33,232 nt of DNA. Origin: a virus. The stretch covers positions 1-33,232 of IMG/VR virus record IMGVR_UViG_3300009537_000090; one strand, written 5' to 3'. The translations under genes were made by a program, and so were the position numbers. Each line of letters opens with the position of its first letter. The first letter of the stretch is position 1. The notes beneath the pieces were generated by a model, which saw only the letters and a list, made by a program, of their open reading frames with translations, was not told the origin of the DNA and did no database searches. Shown piece by piece: positions 17,045 to 24,028 of the stretch.

Positions 17045-17544
17045 TTCTGTTTCCTCTTTGAAATGGTTGTACGTGTGGAACCCACATGCGAGCGAAGCCA
17101 TGAGACAAGCTGCACTAATTCATGGAGGGTCGCATCATTCTTGATGCGGTTGGCGCGTTGGGAGAGGACAACAACGTTGTTCTTCGTATAGCCGAGTGCC
17201 GGAACTACTCGGTCAAGGGACGGGGCATACTCTCGGTGCCCAACGCGAAGCCGTACACCAAACACCGGACACCGCGCGGGTATCTTAACGTCGGCGTATG
17301 TGAGGTTGAATGGGATGCCACGTTTACGCGCACGATACTTCGCGGTTCGCACCATCTGAGACACAGGAGTCTTACGGTGATATCTACGGCAGTTGTTGGC
17401 GTGTCGAGCGCGGGAGGCGGGTTTCTTCGCAGCACGAGACCGACACGCTTTACACCAACCCTGCAACCCATCGTGCGTCACACGATTGACTCCAAACTGC
17501 GCCCACTTCCGACACTTAGGACATTTCTTCTTAGTGGGTGTCAT
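17041..17544 (-). CDS. HNH-type endonuclease with zinc ribbon, possible homing enzyme
   Basis: A 167-residue basic protein. Residues 8-34 form a C-x2-C...C-x2-C zinc ribbon (CPKC and CKAC). The C-terminal half carries the variant HNH/endonuclease VII-like pattern CPVFGVRL, then SLDRVVPALGYTKNNVVVLS and QRANRIKNDAT, where the S-L-D-R, the N-N/V-V-V-L-S strand and the final N-x-x-K-N-D helix make the metal site. It overlaps the end of the DNA polymerase gene by 14 nt. Free-standing HNH enzymes beside DNA polymerase genes are often homing endonucleases, T7 gp5.3 being an example at the same place. A role in recombination is the alternative. Confidence 0.8.
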   Translation of the reverse strand: MTPTKKKCPKCRKWAQFGVNRVTHDGLQGWCKACRSRAAKKPASRARHANNCRRYHRKTPVSQMVRTAKYRARKRGIPFNLTYADVKIPARCPVFGVRLRVGHREYAPSLDRVVPALGYTKNNVVVLSQRANRIKNDATLHELVQLVSWLRSHVGSTRTTISKRKQK

Positions 17545-19420
17545 ACCAGTTGTCCCCGATTACGTAGTTAGCTGCGAGCGGGCAGCGGAAGTTTAGTTGA
17601 CGGCCGGCCTCAGCGATGGCCCAACATGCCGTATACCCGTACTCTTTCGCGAGATGTGGGAGGACTTCGGCCTGAACTTCGTCGTGAACGTTTGCTACCA
17701 TGTGGTAGTGCTCGCCGTGGTGGATGCCTTTCTCTGCCAGCTTGTCCACCAGTATCACCAGTGCGTACTTCATTTGAATCGCACCAGCCGCTTGCAGCAA
17801 CGTATTGAGCGCCGCGTGTTCCGCACGCACGAACAGGGGACGACCATCGAGACCTTTGAGTTGACCGGCGGAACGCGCCTTGTCCTTCACCGCTTTGGTC
17901 AACGCACCGAGCGCGGGGAGTCCTGACATCAGGGCAGCGCGGGATTTCTTCCCGAGTGTGGCGATACCCTTCTTACCCTTGGGGCGCTTGTTGAGGGGGA
18001 AGAACTCGGACGTGATGAGGCCCAGCTTGAAATCACCGGCACCGTAGATCATGGCGTAGAACCAAGTCTTCGCATTGTCGCGGGCAGTGAACTTGTCACT
18101 AATCCACATCAGCTTCATCGTCGGGTCGAAGCCTAGTGCCTTGCAGTTCACACTGTGCATGTCCGTGCCGTCTTCCTTGCGGCCTTCCAACACTGTCTTG
18201 ATGTAGGCACCGTCGTCGTAACGCGCCATGTAGCCGGCAAGGTCACGCAACTCCAACGCGTCCGCATCCCAGCCCACCAGTACGTATCCCTTCCGAGCGT
18301 GAAATAGCACGCGGCACTCTTTACCCCACGGGGAGCGCGGCGCGGGGACTTGCCCGAGGTTCGGCTCGTAGTGGGACATGCGGTTGGTCACAGCACCGCA
18401 CGGGTTGATGTCACCATGGAGGACGTTGTTACTGGCGTGCTTGAGCCACGCCTTATCACCTTCGGCAATTTGCCCGATGCGCTTATTGAGCATCAGGTAC
18501 TCCGTGATGGTTACGGCACAGGGGTACGTCAACTTACTTAGGACGTCTTCGTCTACCTTGGCGGCACCATCATCGGTGAACTCCACTGGCTCCCACTTGT
18601 AGACATTGATCAGACGGTTGGCGATGTGGTGACGTGAACTGGAATTGAACTCCACCAGCTTCACCTTACACATCGCTGCACCGGCGACGTATCCCATCTT
18701 GAGATTGTCGCGCTTCGGGACGAAGTCCTTACCACCGTCACGCATATAGAACGGGGGGAACAGCGCACGCATTTCCTGTTCAATCTGCGTGCGCCGCTCA
18801 ACCAGTTGGGCGTACAGGGCGGCGGCCCCTTGGATGTCAAAGGCAAAGCCGCGATTCACTGTACGGGCGATGATGGCAGCCACGCGATGCTCCGTGCGTG
18901 AGGCGCGTGTGGCGTGATCGCCGGCCATCAGTTTGCGTGCTACCTCCACTGTGGTTAGCACGTCCTGCTCGCAGTAGTCTTCCATCTCCGGTGACCACTG
19001 CTCCCAACCTCCCGTGTATTCTGTCTTCGGTGCACCGACGCGGTGACCCCACGATTCGAGCGAGTGTTTGCCAAATAGCTTGGAGGGTATCCACTTCCCC
19101 CGGCGGAACTTGTGGGCGCGTGCGTCGCGGTCGCGCATGTCGGCGTAATACATACGTGACAGCACCAGCGTATCCACCACCTCAGCCTTCGGCACCCACC
19201 CGTACACCTGCTTCAACAGTGGCAGGTCATACGAGATAACACCGTGACCAACAATACTGGTGGTCGTGGTGGAGTCGAGCATGGCGAGGCCAGCCGGGAT
19301 GTCCTTACCACGGAAGCGTGTGACTTCTTTCGTGTCGATGTCCGCGATCACCAAGCAATGCACGGTGTCCGCAACTCGCAACAGGCCGTTGGCCTCTATG
19401 TCAAACACGAGAGTCGTCAT
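17531..19420 (-). CDS. DNA polymerase (family A), T7 gp5-like with shortened thioredoxin-binding insert
   Basis: The 629-residue enzyme has an active-looking 3'-5' exonuclease domain (D7-x-E9 in FDIEANGL; D65 in SYDLP; Y149-x3-D153 in YCEQDV) and all polymerase motifs: A at D385 (GWDADALELR), B at R447-x3-K451-x3-Y455-x3-Y459 (RDNAKTWFYAMIYGAG) and C at H579-D580-E581. The C-terminal residue is His, as in T7. It is about 75 residues shorter than T7 gp5 (704); between LFPPFYMRDGG and YVAGA only about a dozen residues replace the long basic loops of the T7 thioredoxin-binding domain. Thioredoxin use is therefore doubtful. GAGGAAACCCC precedes the ATG. It replicates the phage genome with the primase-helicase and SSB. 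Confidence 0.97.
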   Translation of the reverse strand: MTTLVFDIEANGLLRVADTVHCLVIADIDTKEVTRFRGKDIPAGLAMLDSTTTTSIVGHGVISYDLPLLKQVYGWVPKAEVVDTLVLSRMYYADMRDRDARAHKFRRGKWIPSKLFGKHSLESWGHRVGAPKTEYTGGWEQWSPEMEDYCEQDVLTTVEVARKLMAGDHATRASRTEHRVAAIIARTVNRGFAFDIQGAAALYAQLVERRTQIEQEMRALFPPFYMRDGGKDFVPKRDNLKMGYVAGAAMCKVKLVEFNSSSRHHIANRLINVYKWEPVEFTDDGAAKVDEDVLSKLTYPCAVTITEYLMLNKRIGQIAEGDKAWLKHASNNVLHGDINPCGAVTNRMSHYEPNLGQVPAPRSPWGKECRVLFHARKGYVLVGWDADALELRDLAGYMARYDDGAYIKTVLEGRKEDGTDMHSVNCKALGFDPTMKLMWISDKFTARDNAKTWFYAMIYGAGDFKLGLITSEFFPLNKRPKGKKGIATLGKKSRAALMSGLPALGALTKAVKDKARSAGQLKGLDGRPLFVRAEHAALNTLLQAAGAIQMKYALVILVDKLAEKGIHHGEHYHMVANVHDEVQAEVLPHLAKEYGYTACWAIAEAGRQLNFRCPLAANYVIGDNWYDTH

Positions 19421-19429
19421 GGGGTTTCC

Positions 19430-19858
19430 TCAAAAGCGAAAGGGGATAATGATTTGTGTACCGATAACTCCGGTGTCTTTACCTCCCACCTCGAAGGGTG
19501 GAATGATGATCAGGCGGACAACACCGACGCGTACCGTGAGGGCCACCATCGGAACAACCGGGGCGTACTCGTAGCCGGTAACAGCACCGACCACCGCACC
19601 CACTTCGATTGACCCAACGTGTGCGAGGGGTAGGCCATACGAAACGTATGTGGTGGTGTGCCACTCACTGTTGTGATACGCGCCCACCTGCCAGCGTCCG
19701 CACTCCACGCCCGCGCCAAGGTTGTTCTCGTTACGCTCAATGTCACGGTTGAAGTGGTACGACGCGGTGTTGATCACCGGATTACAATCTGCAATCGCAA
19801 GGGTTGCACAGATGAAACTCAAGGCGAAAAGAATAACGAACGCGGAGAGTCGCGACAT
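19430..19858 (-). CDS. Secreted or outer-membrane barrel-like protein
   Basis: A 142-residue protein with a clear signal peptide (MSRLSAFVILFALSFICATLAIA, cleavage likely at AIA-D). The mature part has alternating strands: NTASYHFNRDIERNENNLGAGVECG, WQVGAYHNSEWHTTTYVSYG, GSIEVGAVVGAVTGYEYAP and GVVRLIIIPPFEVG, ending in IIIPFRF with a terminal Phe typical of outer-membrane barrels. The opening SYHF-x-R and GAYHNSE resemble small phage and bacterial barrel-like proteins related in style to lipid A-modifying enzymes, though I cannot confirm a catalytic set. It is out of place among replication genes. It may alter the host envelope, for instance superinfection exclusion. Shine-Dalgarno AGGAG is good. 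Confidence 0.65.
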   Translation of the reverse strand: MSRLSAFVILFALSFICATLAIADCNPVINTASYHFNRDIERNENNLGAGVECGRWQVGAYHNSEWHTTTYVSYGLPLAHVGSIEVGAVVGAVTGYEYAPVVPMVALTVRVGVVRLIIIPPFEVGGKDTGVIGTQIIIPFRF

Positions 19859-19868
19859 GGTGGTACTC

Positions 19869-20000
19869 CTAAATGAAAGTTAAGGCAGCGCCGAGAAACG
19901 CACCAACAATGGACGCGGCGAAAATAATCACGAGCATCACCGCCACCATCACCACCAGATTAACTATCCGGTGTGGGAGGGAGTGGTGGCGTATGTTCAT
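19869..20000 (-). CDS. Single-pass membrane peptide
   Basis: A 43-residue ORF beginning MNIRHHSLPHRIVNLVVM with one long hydrophobic helix (VVMVAVMLVIIFAASIVGAF). Its ATG overlaps the stop of the preceding gene (ATGA). The positive N-terminus predicts N-in orientation. It could be a lysis accessory or exclusion peptide; nothing identifies it. Confidence 0.6.
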   Translation of the reverse strand: MNIRHHSLPHRIVNLVVMVAVMLVIIFAASIVGAFLGAALTFI

Positions 20001-20524
20001 GTACCGGAAAGTGATTGGTGGGTTTCCCACATTGGATAGGGGTTACCAATTTCCGCATCCCCGAGACAGTCCACACAGACTTGAGACGCACCGCGAATGT
20101 AGCGGCAGGTCGCGCAGTTACGCGCCGCGTCCACCGTCGGTCCCTTGTACAGTGTGGTGGGGAGGGTGGGAGGCGCTAAACTTCTCACCGTCACTTCCGC
20201 AGCCATATTGGCTACAGCATCACGTTCCCGCGCCTCAAGTTTTTTCTCCAGATCAGCTAGTGACCGCCACGACCGCTTGGTTGCGTGCAACACATCATCG
20301 GCATCAACCTCGGTACCCATCGCCTCGTCGAACAGGTGGCGACATAGTGCGTCGAGTTCGTCACCACTCTTACTACGGTCCCAATGTAGCGGCTTACCGG
20401 GGTTGTGTTGGTCATTCCCAATACGCGACAGTTCAGCCACGGCCGCCAGTGCGCGGGGAAAGTACTTGATGAGGCCACTGTACAGCGGGATATTCTTACG
20501 AGCCTTAGCATTAGTGGGTAACAT
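19997..20524 (-). CDS. dATP/dGTP diphosphohydrolase-like domain protein (DUF5664-type)
   Basis: The 175-residue protein shows the signature of this phage-wide family: KNIPLYSGLIKYFPRALAAV, SRIGNDQHNPGKPLHW, DRSKSGDELDALCRHL, a central DADDVLHATKRSWRSLADLE, and a helix LEKKLEARERDA. Members resemble MazG-type all-alpha NTP pyrophosphohydrolases and are annotated as dATP/dGTP diphosphohydrolase N-terminal domains. Here a C-terminal extension holds cysteines C-x2-C and C-x2-C (NCATCRY, VCVDCLG), a likely zinc knuckle. It may adjust the dNTP pool. No PurZ-like gene is present, so a 2-aminoadenine genome is not indicated. AGGAGACTCT precedes the ATG. Confidence 0.75.
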   Translation of the reverse strand: MLPTNAKARKNIPLYSGLIKYFPRALAAVAELSRIGNDQHNPGKPLHWDRSKSGDELDALCRHLFDEAMGTEVDADDVLHATKRSWRSLADLEKKLEARERDAVANMAAEVTVRSLAPPTLPTTLYKGPTVDAARNCATCRYIRGASQVCVDCLGDAEIGNPYPMWETHQSLSGT

Positions 20525-20765
20525 AGAGTCTCCTCACAAAAGAATTAATGACCCGGTGTAGACCGGCGTTGAAAAATCTCCGCATCACAAAGCTGCGGGC
20601 GATGGATGCAACGGTGAAGATGGAAGTGATGATGAGGTTGTCACCCGTCGTAACCGCATACCCCATCATCGGACCAACCACTTGCCACAACCCGAAGGAC
20701 ACGACGAAGCCCACGGCCGTGCTGGCGCACGCCTCCAGCAAGGACTCCAGTTTGGATTGCTGCAT
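20511..20765 (-). CDS. DUF7220-like two-TM membrane protein
   Basis: An 84-residue protein with two hydrophobic segments (TAVGFVVSFGLWQVVGPMMG and LIITSIFTVASIARSFVM), then RRFFNAGLHRV. The layout L-E-A-x-x-S-T-A-V-G-F-x-V-S at the start and FT-V-A-S-I-x-R-S-x-x-M-R-R-x-F-N at the end is the conserved pattern of a small phage membrane family (DUF7220). Its role is unknown; it may link replication to the membrane or act in exclusion. It begins 1 nt after the primase-helicase stop (TAATATG) and overlaps the next gene by 14 nt. Confidence 0.75.
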   Translation of the reverse strand: MQQSKLESLLEACASTAVGFVVSFGLWQVVGPMMGYAVTTGDNLIITSIFTVASIARSFVMRRFFNAGLHRVINSFVRRLYVTH

Positions 20766-20766
20766 A

Positions 20767-22398
20767 TTAGAAGTCCTTGTTGGGGGTGGAGGGTTCGTTG
20801 TGCGTGTCGAACGGACACTGCTCTGTCTCGAACAGTCGGCCCGTTGCTGGGTCGTAGCCGAGATAGAACATACGTCCGGTAGACTGACCGGTGTATCGGT
20901 CTTTCAGTACGCGGAACGTGGTGGTGTGGCGTTCCACTTCATTCTCACTTTGTTGATTACGCTCAAGGCCAAACATGAAGTGTGACCAGAAGCCAATCGA
21001 GCGTGAGCCTTTGAAGTGGCGGATGGTTACGCGCCCACCTTCCTCATGTGGTTTCCCTTCCGGTGTGGCGAGGTGTGATACCATGGTGAGAGAGACATTC
21101 AGTTCCTTCACAAGCGAACCGATCTGCGCCATGATCTTCTCCAACGCCTTGCGCTCGTCTTCCTCTTCCGCCGCGAGGGCGGTGAGATGGTCGAGGTAGA
21201 ACAGGCGCACACCTTCTGCCCGTGCGAGGTAGCGGATGGTGGCACGTATGGTCTCCCACTCGGCGGAACCGAAGTGGTCGTACATGAACAGGCCATCGTC
21301 CTTCTGCAACGTGTCGAGTGCCGTCACCAGTTCGTCTTGGGTCCAGCCATCATCAGGAACATGGAAGCGTTTACCGGCGAGCTTGCCGGCAATGCGCTTG
21401 GCTGTTTCATCCGGCTGCTGCTCAAGGAAGAACACGGCCACCTTCTCGTGTAACTCGGTCAGGTCGTGCACCACTTGCTGGGTGAGTAGGTCAGTTTTAC
21501 CGACACCCGTTCCGGCGCCGAAGCAGTAGACTTCACCGAGGCGGCGGCCATAGGTGATCTGCGTCAGCATGGGGAGACACCACGGCAGGCCCACCTCTGG
21601 CTGCATGAGTACCTTCTCGCGCACATCATCCAGCTTCACCACCCCGTCAGGGCGGTAGGACTTCGCACCCCAAATGGCGTCGATGATTTCCTTGGTGCGC
21701 CCCGCTTGCAGCATGGCGTTGGCGTCCTTCACCGGCAGTGAGGCGATCTTCGCCTTGCCGGGGGAGAGCAGTAGCGCACACTCACGCGCGGCCTTCTGGC
21801 CCGGCTCGTCCATGTCGAACATGAAGATTACGGACTCAAACTTCTCCAGCCATTCACTCGCCATAACAACAGCCTTCGCCGCGCCTTGCGCTCCATTGGG
21901 TACGGACACCACCGGCCACTTATTCCCTTGCGCCTGTGACACGGACAAGGCATCTATCTCCCCCTCGGTGATCACAACCATCTTGCCGCTATCGCGCCAC
22001 AGGTGCTGGCCATACAGGCCGGCGTGCTTCGTATCCCCAAGGAACAGGAAGTCCTTGTTGGGGAAGCGCACCTTCTGTGCCACCACCTTGTTCTCAACAA
22101 CGTAGTTGGCAATCTGTACCGGCTTACCACTGAACTCGCCCACGTGGTACTTCCACTTGGCGCAGGTCTCAGCGGTGATACCACGCTTGGATAATGCGCG
22201 GGCGTCCCCAATGGCAATCAAGTCTTTACTCATTTTCTTTCCTTTGGTGCTGGCCGGGGCAGCGGGTTTGTCAGCCGGAAAGTAGGTACCGCATGAGAAG
22301 CAGAAGCGGTGCCCGTCGTCGTACAGGGCGACGGCATCACTCGAAGAGCAGGACTCACACGGTAGTTTTGTTTCAACTACCTGTGAGTCGTCACTCAT
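20767..22398 (-). CDS. Primase-helicase, T7 gp4-like
   Basis: A 543-residue bifunctional enzyme (T7 gp4 is 566). Zinc-binding cysteines C14, C17, C33 and C36 form the primase ribbon. The TOPRIM domain has the catalytic Glu at 145 (ITEGEID) and the acidic pair D195/D197 (FDMDEPG). The RecA-like helicase domain has Walker A at residues 294-302 (GAGTGVGKT), Walker B near D403 (FYLDHLTAL), and the downstream SHLATPEG and HFKGSRSIGFWSHFMFGLERN motifs. It unwinds DNA as a hexamer and makes primers for the polymerase. The start overlaps the previous gene by 8 nt. A second start at codon 56 has its own ribosome-binding site. Confidence 0.96.
   Translation of the reverse strand: MSDDSQVVETKLPCESCSSSDAVALYDDGHRFCFSCGTYFPADKPAAPASTKGKKMSKDLIAIGDARALSKRGITAETCAKWKYHVGEFSGKPVQIANYVVENKVVAQKVRFPNKDFLFLGDTKHAGLYGQHLWRDSGKMVVITEGEIDALSVSQAQGNKWPVVSVPNGAQGAAKAVVMASEWLEKFESVIFMFDMDEPGQKAARECALLLSPGKAKIASLPVKDANAMLQAGRTKEIIDAIWGAKSYRPDGVVKLDDVREKVLMQPEVGLPWCLPMLTQITYGRRLGEVYCFGAGTGVGKTDLLTQQVVHDLTELHEKVAVFFLEQQPDETAKRIAGKLAGKRFHVPDDGWTQDELVTALDTLQKDDGLFMYDHFGSAEWETIRATIRYLARAEGVRLFYLDHLTALAAEEEDERKALEKIMAQIGSLVKELNVSLTMVSHLATPEGKPHEEGGRVTIRHFKGSRSIGFWSHFMFGLERNQQSENEVERHTTTFRVLKDRYTGQSTGRMFYLGYDPATGRLFETEQCPFDTHNEPSTPNKDF
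22231..22245 (-). promoter_or_regulatory. Internal ribosome-binding site for a gp4B-like short helicase
   Basis: AAAGG lies 7 nt upstream of ATG codon 56 (MSKDLIAIG) of the primase-helicase. Translation from here gives a 488-residue product lacking the zinc ribbon but keeping TOPRIM and helicase domains, as T7 gp4B (start at codon 64) does. Confidence 0.7.
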
Positions 22399-22615
22399 GT
22401 TCCTGTAATCCTATGTCGCGGAGACGGCGACGCAGCGTGTGGGTGGCAGCCATTAGGTCGTCCAGTTCCCACGGATACAGGTAGATGCTGCCAATGGGGG
22501 TGGTAATCTGATAGGACACCACCCGATTGCGGTGGGTCGAGGCGGTGATGCGCGACGGTCTGTCACCCTCGTCTTCACCGAATTGCTCAGTCAGTGGGCG
22601 GCGCATGTGTGGCAT
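22391..22615 (-). CDS. Small hypothetical protein upstream of primase-helicase
   Basis: A 74-residue protein (MPHMRRPLTEQFGEDEGDRP..., then VSYQITTPIGSIYLYPWELDDLMAATHTLRRRL). AGGAGAATCAC precedes the ATG. The central beta segment and the amphipathic C-terminal helix suggest a compact domain, but I do not recognise it. Its end overlaps the primase-helicase start by 8 nt, so the two are coupled. Confidence 0.7.
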   Translation of the reverse strand: MPHMRRPLTEQFGEDEGDRPSRITASTHRNRVVSYQITTPIGSIYLYPWELDDLMAATHTLRRRLRDIGLQEHE

Positions 22616-22636
22616 GTGATTCTCCTCAAGAAGTGA

Positions 22637-23047
22637 TTAATGTGGACCGCAGGACCAGCCCTTCGCTTGGCCCCAATTCGGACCGGTGGTACCTAGTTCG
22701 GACGACGCATCGCACTGGATGCGGAAGGTGATGGCGAAGTTACCGTTGAGTTTCCAACCGGCGTGACATTGCAGGTACTGGCGGCGGACCGTAGGGTCAC
22801 CGGACCAGCGCACCATGATGCCAACGTAGAAGGGCAGCATCACACGAACGAACACGATACCGTTCTGGTACAGCGAGCCGTCGTGCTTACCCCTAAGCAG
22901 CGTACCGTCCACGTGGGTGTAGTCGTGACGTTCCACTGTGCCGCAGCCCCATTGAAAGGTGAACAGCGGGTGGATGTACTTCGCCGGGATGTCGAGACGC
23001 ATAGCCCAGCCACCCACGGTGGCCCGTAGGGTCTTAAAAAATTCCAT
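22637..23047 (-). CDS. Hypothetical protein, first gene after a strong terminator
   Basis: The 136-residue protein begins MEFFKTLRATVGGWAMRLDIPAK and is rich in aromatic residues and glycine, with beta-like segments (GIVFVRVMLPFYVGIMVRWSG; GWKLNGNFAITFRIQCD) and Cys and Trp near its end (GWSCGPH). It lacks a signal peptide. GAGGTAATTCC precedes the ATG. It is the first gene downstream of the intrinsic terminator at 23062-23090, so it must be reached by read-through or by a promoter I did not find. Not a recognised family. Confidence 0.7.
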   Translation of the reverse strand: MEFFKTLRATVGGWAMRLDIPAKYIHPLFTFQWGCGTVERHDYTHVDGTLLRGKHDGSLYQNGIVFVRVMLPFYVGIMVRWSGDPTVRRQYLQCHAGWKLNGNFAITFRIQCDASSELGTTGPNWGQAKGWSCGPH

Positions 23048-23061
23048 GGAATTACCTCACG

Positions 23062-23090
23062 AAAAAAAAGAAGGGAGGCCGAAGCCTCCC
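23062..23090 (-). terminator. Rho-independent terminator with UUCG loop
   Basis: On the minus strand GGGAGGC-TTCG-GCCTCCC is followed by TTCTTTTTTTT: a perfect 7-bp G+C stem, the extra-stable UUCG tetraloop and a U-rich tract. This is the clearest terminator in the window. It separates the SSB-lysin block from the primase-polymerase block. Confidence 0.92.
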
Positions 23091-23095
23091 GTGTG

Positions 23096-23224
23096 TTACT
23101 TCCAGCCGAATGCCTTGCGGATGCGGCGTATCAATCGCCACGGGCTGTAGACACCTATCTTTTGAGCGCGTAGCACGGCATCAAGGAGGGCGAGCCGCAT
23201 GATGGGGTTGTGAATTTTCTTCAT
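23096..23224 (-). CDS. Small basic peptide before terminator
   Basis: A 42-residue ORF, MKKIHNPIMRLALLDAVLRA followed by SPWRLIRRIRKAFGWK, coupled to the preceding stop (ATGA). It is strongly basic and amphipathic. It ends a few bases before the UUCG terminator. It is supported by the coupling and fit between neighbours; function unknown. Confidence 0.55.
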   Translation of the reverse strand: MKKIHNPIMRLALLDAVLRAQKIGVYSPWRLIRRIRKAFGWK

Positions 23225-23562
23225 GCGGCTTTCTTCCTTTCCACCAGTTGCAGCAGGTAGTCGAACGTCCAGCAGTTAATATCGACAGAGTTATCCAGTT
23301 CGTAAGAATCACGGACAGTGCCGGCGGCGGTATCGACATACAACACGGAGTTGTCCTTAGCAAACAGCCGATAGCGGGCGTAGCGTTTACCCCGCGCGTC
23401 GGCCACCACCTGCGTGGTGATGGTCAGCGGGTGCGGGAGTATCTTGTTCAACTCGTAGACCCGCGCCGCCAAGCGGTAGATACCGTACACGCCAATCGCT
23501 TGTAGCGGTGTGAGGTGGTCGTTATGCAGCAGGTGTTCCAACACGAGTGTCTTCTGTGTCAT
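23221..23562 (-). CDS. Helix-turn-helix protein
   Basis: The preferred ATG at 23562 (AGAGGTAATCCC upstream) gives 113 residues. MTQKTLVLEHLLHNDHLTPL, QAIGVYGIYRLAARVYELNK is the pattern of a small phage and bacterial HTH domain (L-T-x-x-x-A-L/I-x-x-Y-G-x-x-R-L-A-A-R-I-x-E-L). Residues 45-113 have beta strands (KRYARYRLFAKDN, DSYELDN), perhaps a second domain. It could regulate middle transcription, or be a replication accessory protein. The longer frame to 23676 runs back into the lysin gene and lacks a ribosome-binding site. Confidence 0.75.
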   Translation of the reverse strand: MTQKTLVLEHLLHNDHLTPLQAIGVYGIYRLAARVYELNKILPHPLTITTQVVADARGKRYARYRLFAKDNSVLYVDTAAGTVRDSYELDNSVDINCWTFDYLLQLVERKKAA

Positions 23563-23572
23563 GGGATTACCT

Positions 23573-24028
23573 CTAATCATGGATGATGAACATAATTTTC
23601 TGTTTGAAATGTTCCGGGCTGGGGTCATCCCAGCCGAGGAACACCAGAAGGTTATGGAAAGCCACGCGGGAACCACTCAAGCGGTAGTGATCGTCCATCC
23701 ATTCATGGTCGCGCACCTTATGCACCGCAGTGCCTACCAAGATGCAGCCGTCGGTATCTTCCGGGGTGTTACCACTGTGGATGCGGATGCCGGTGAAGCC
23801 GGGCACGTTCAGTACGTGCGGCATGTACCGCGCATACTTGGGGGACCAGTCGAATACCAATTCATACACGCCGGCCGGGATGGCGGTCTTACCCGGCGCC
23901 TTCACCACGCCATCCGTGAGGCGGGGAGAATCTTCCATGGTGTAACACAGCAGCTTGCCATCCGGCTTCGTGAGTATTCCCACGATGCACTCGTCGGTCT
24001 CTACTTGAGGCCATAGGTTTAACTTCAT
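23573..24028 (-). CDS. DUF5675 protein at the T7 lysozyme position
   Basis: From the ATG at 24028 (AAGGAGTCATC upstream, ATGA overlap with the RusA gene) the product has 151 residues. It carries the DUF5675 pattern: GKTAIPAGVYELVFDWSPKY, VLNVPGFTGIRIHSGNTPED, TDGCILVG, where the I-H-x-G-N and T-x-G-C pieces resemble the His and Cys of L,D-transpeptidase-like catalytic sites. Members are common next to phage lysis genes and are thought to be peptidoglycan-active. T7 places lysozyme (gp3.5, also an RNAP inhibitor) exactly between endonuclease and primase, so this is a likely functional substitute. There is no signal peptide, so a holin would be needed for export. Confidence 0.75.
   Translation of the reverse strand: MKLNLWPQVETDECIVGILTKPDGKLLCYTMEDSPRLTDGVVKAPGKTAIPAGVYELVFDWSPKYARYMPHVLNVPGFTGIRIHSGNTPEDTDGCILVGTAVHKVRDHEWMDDHYRLSGSRVAFHNLLVFLGWDDPSPEHFKQKIMFIIHD

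Noticed and set aside
19997-20524. Marker of a 2-aminoadenine (Z) genome, MazZ-type
   Set aside because: No PurZ- or DatZ-like gene is seen in the window, and DUF5664 proteins are widespread in phages with normal DNA.
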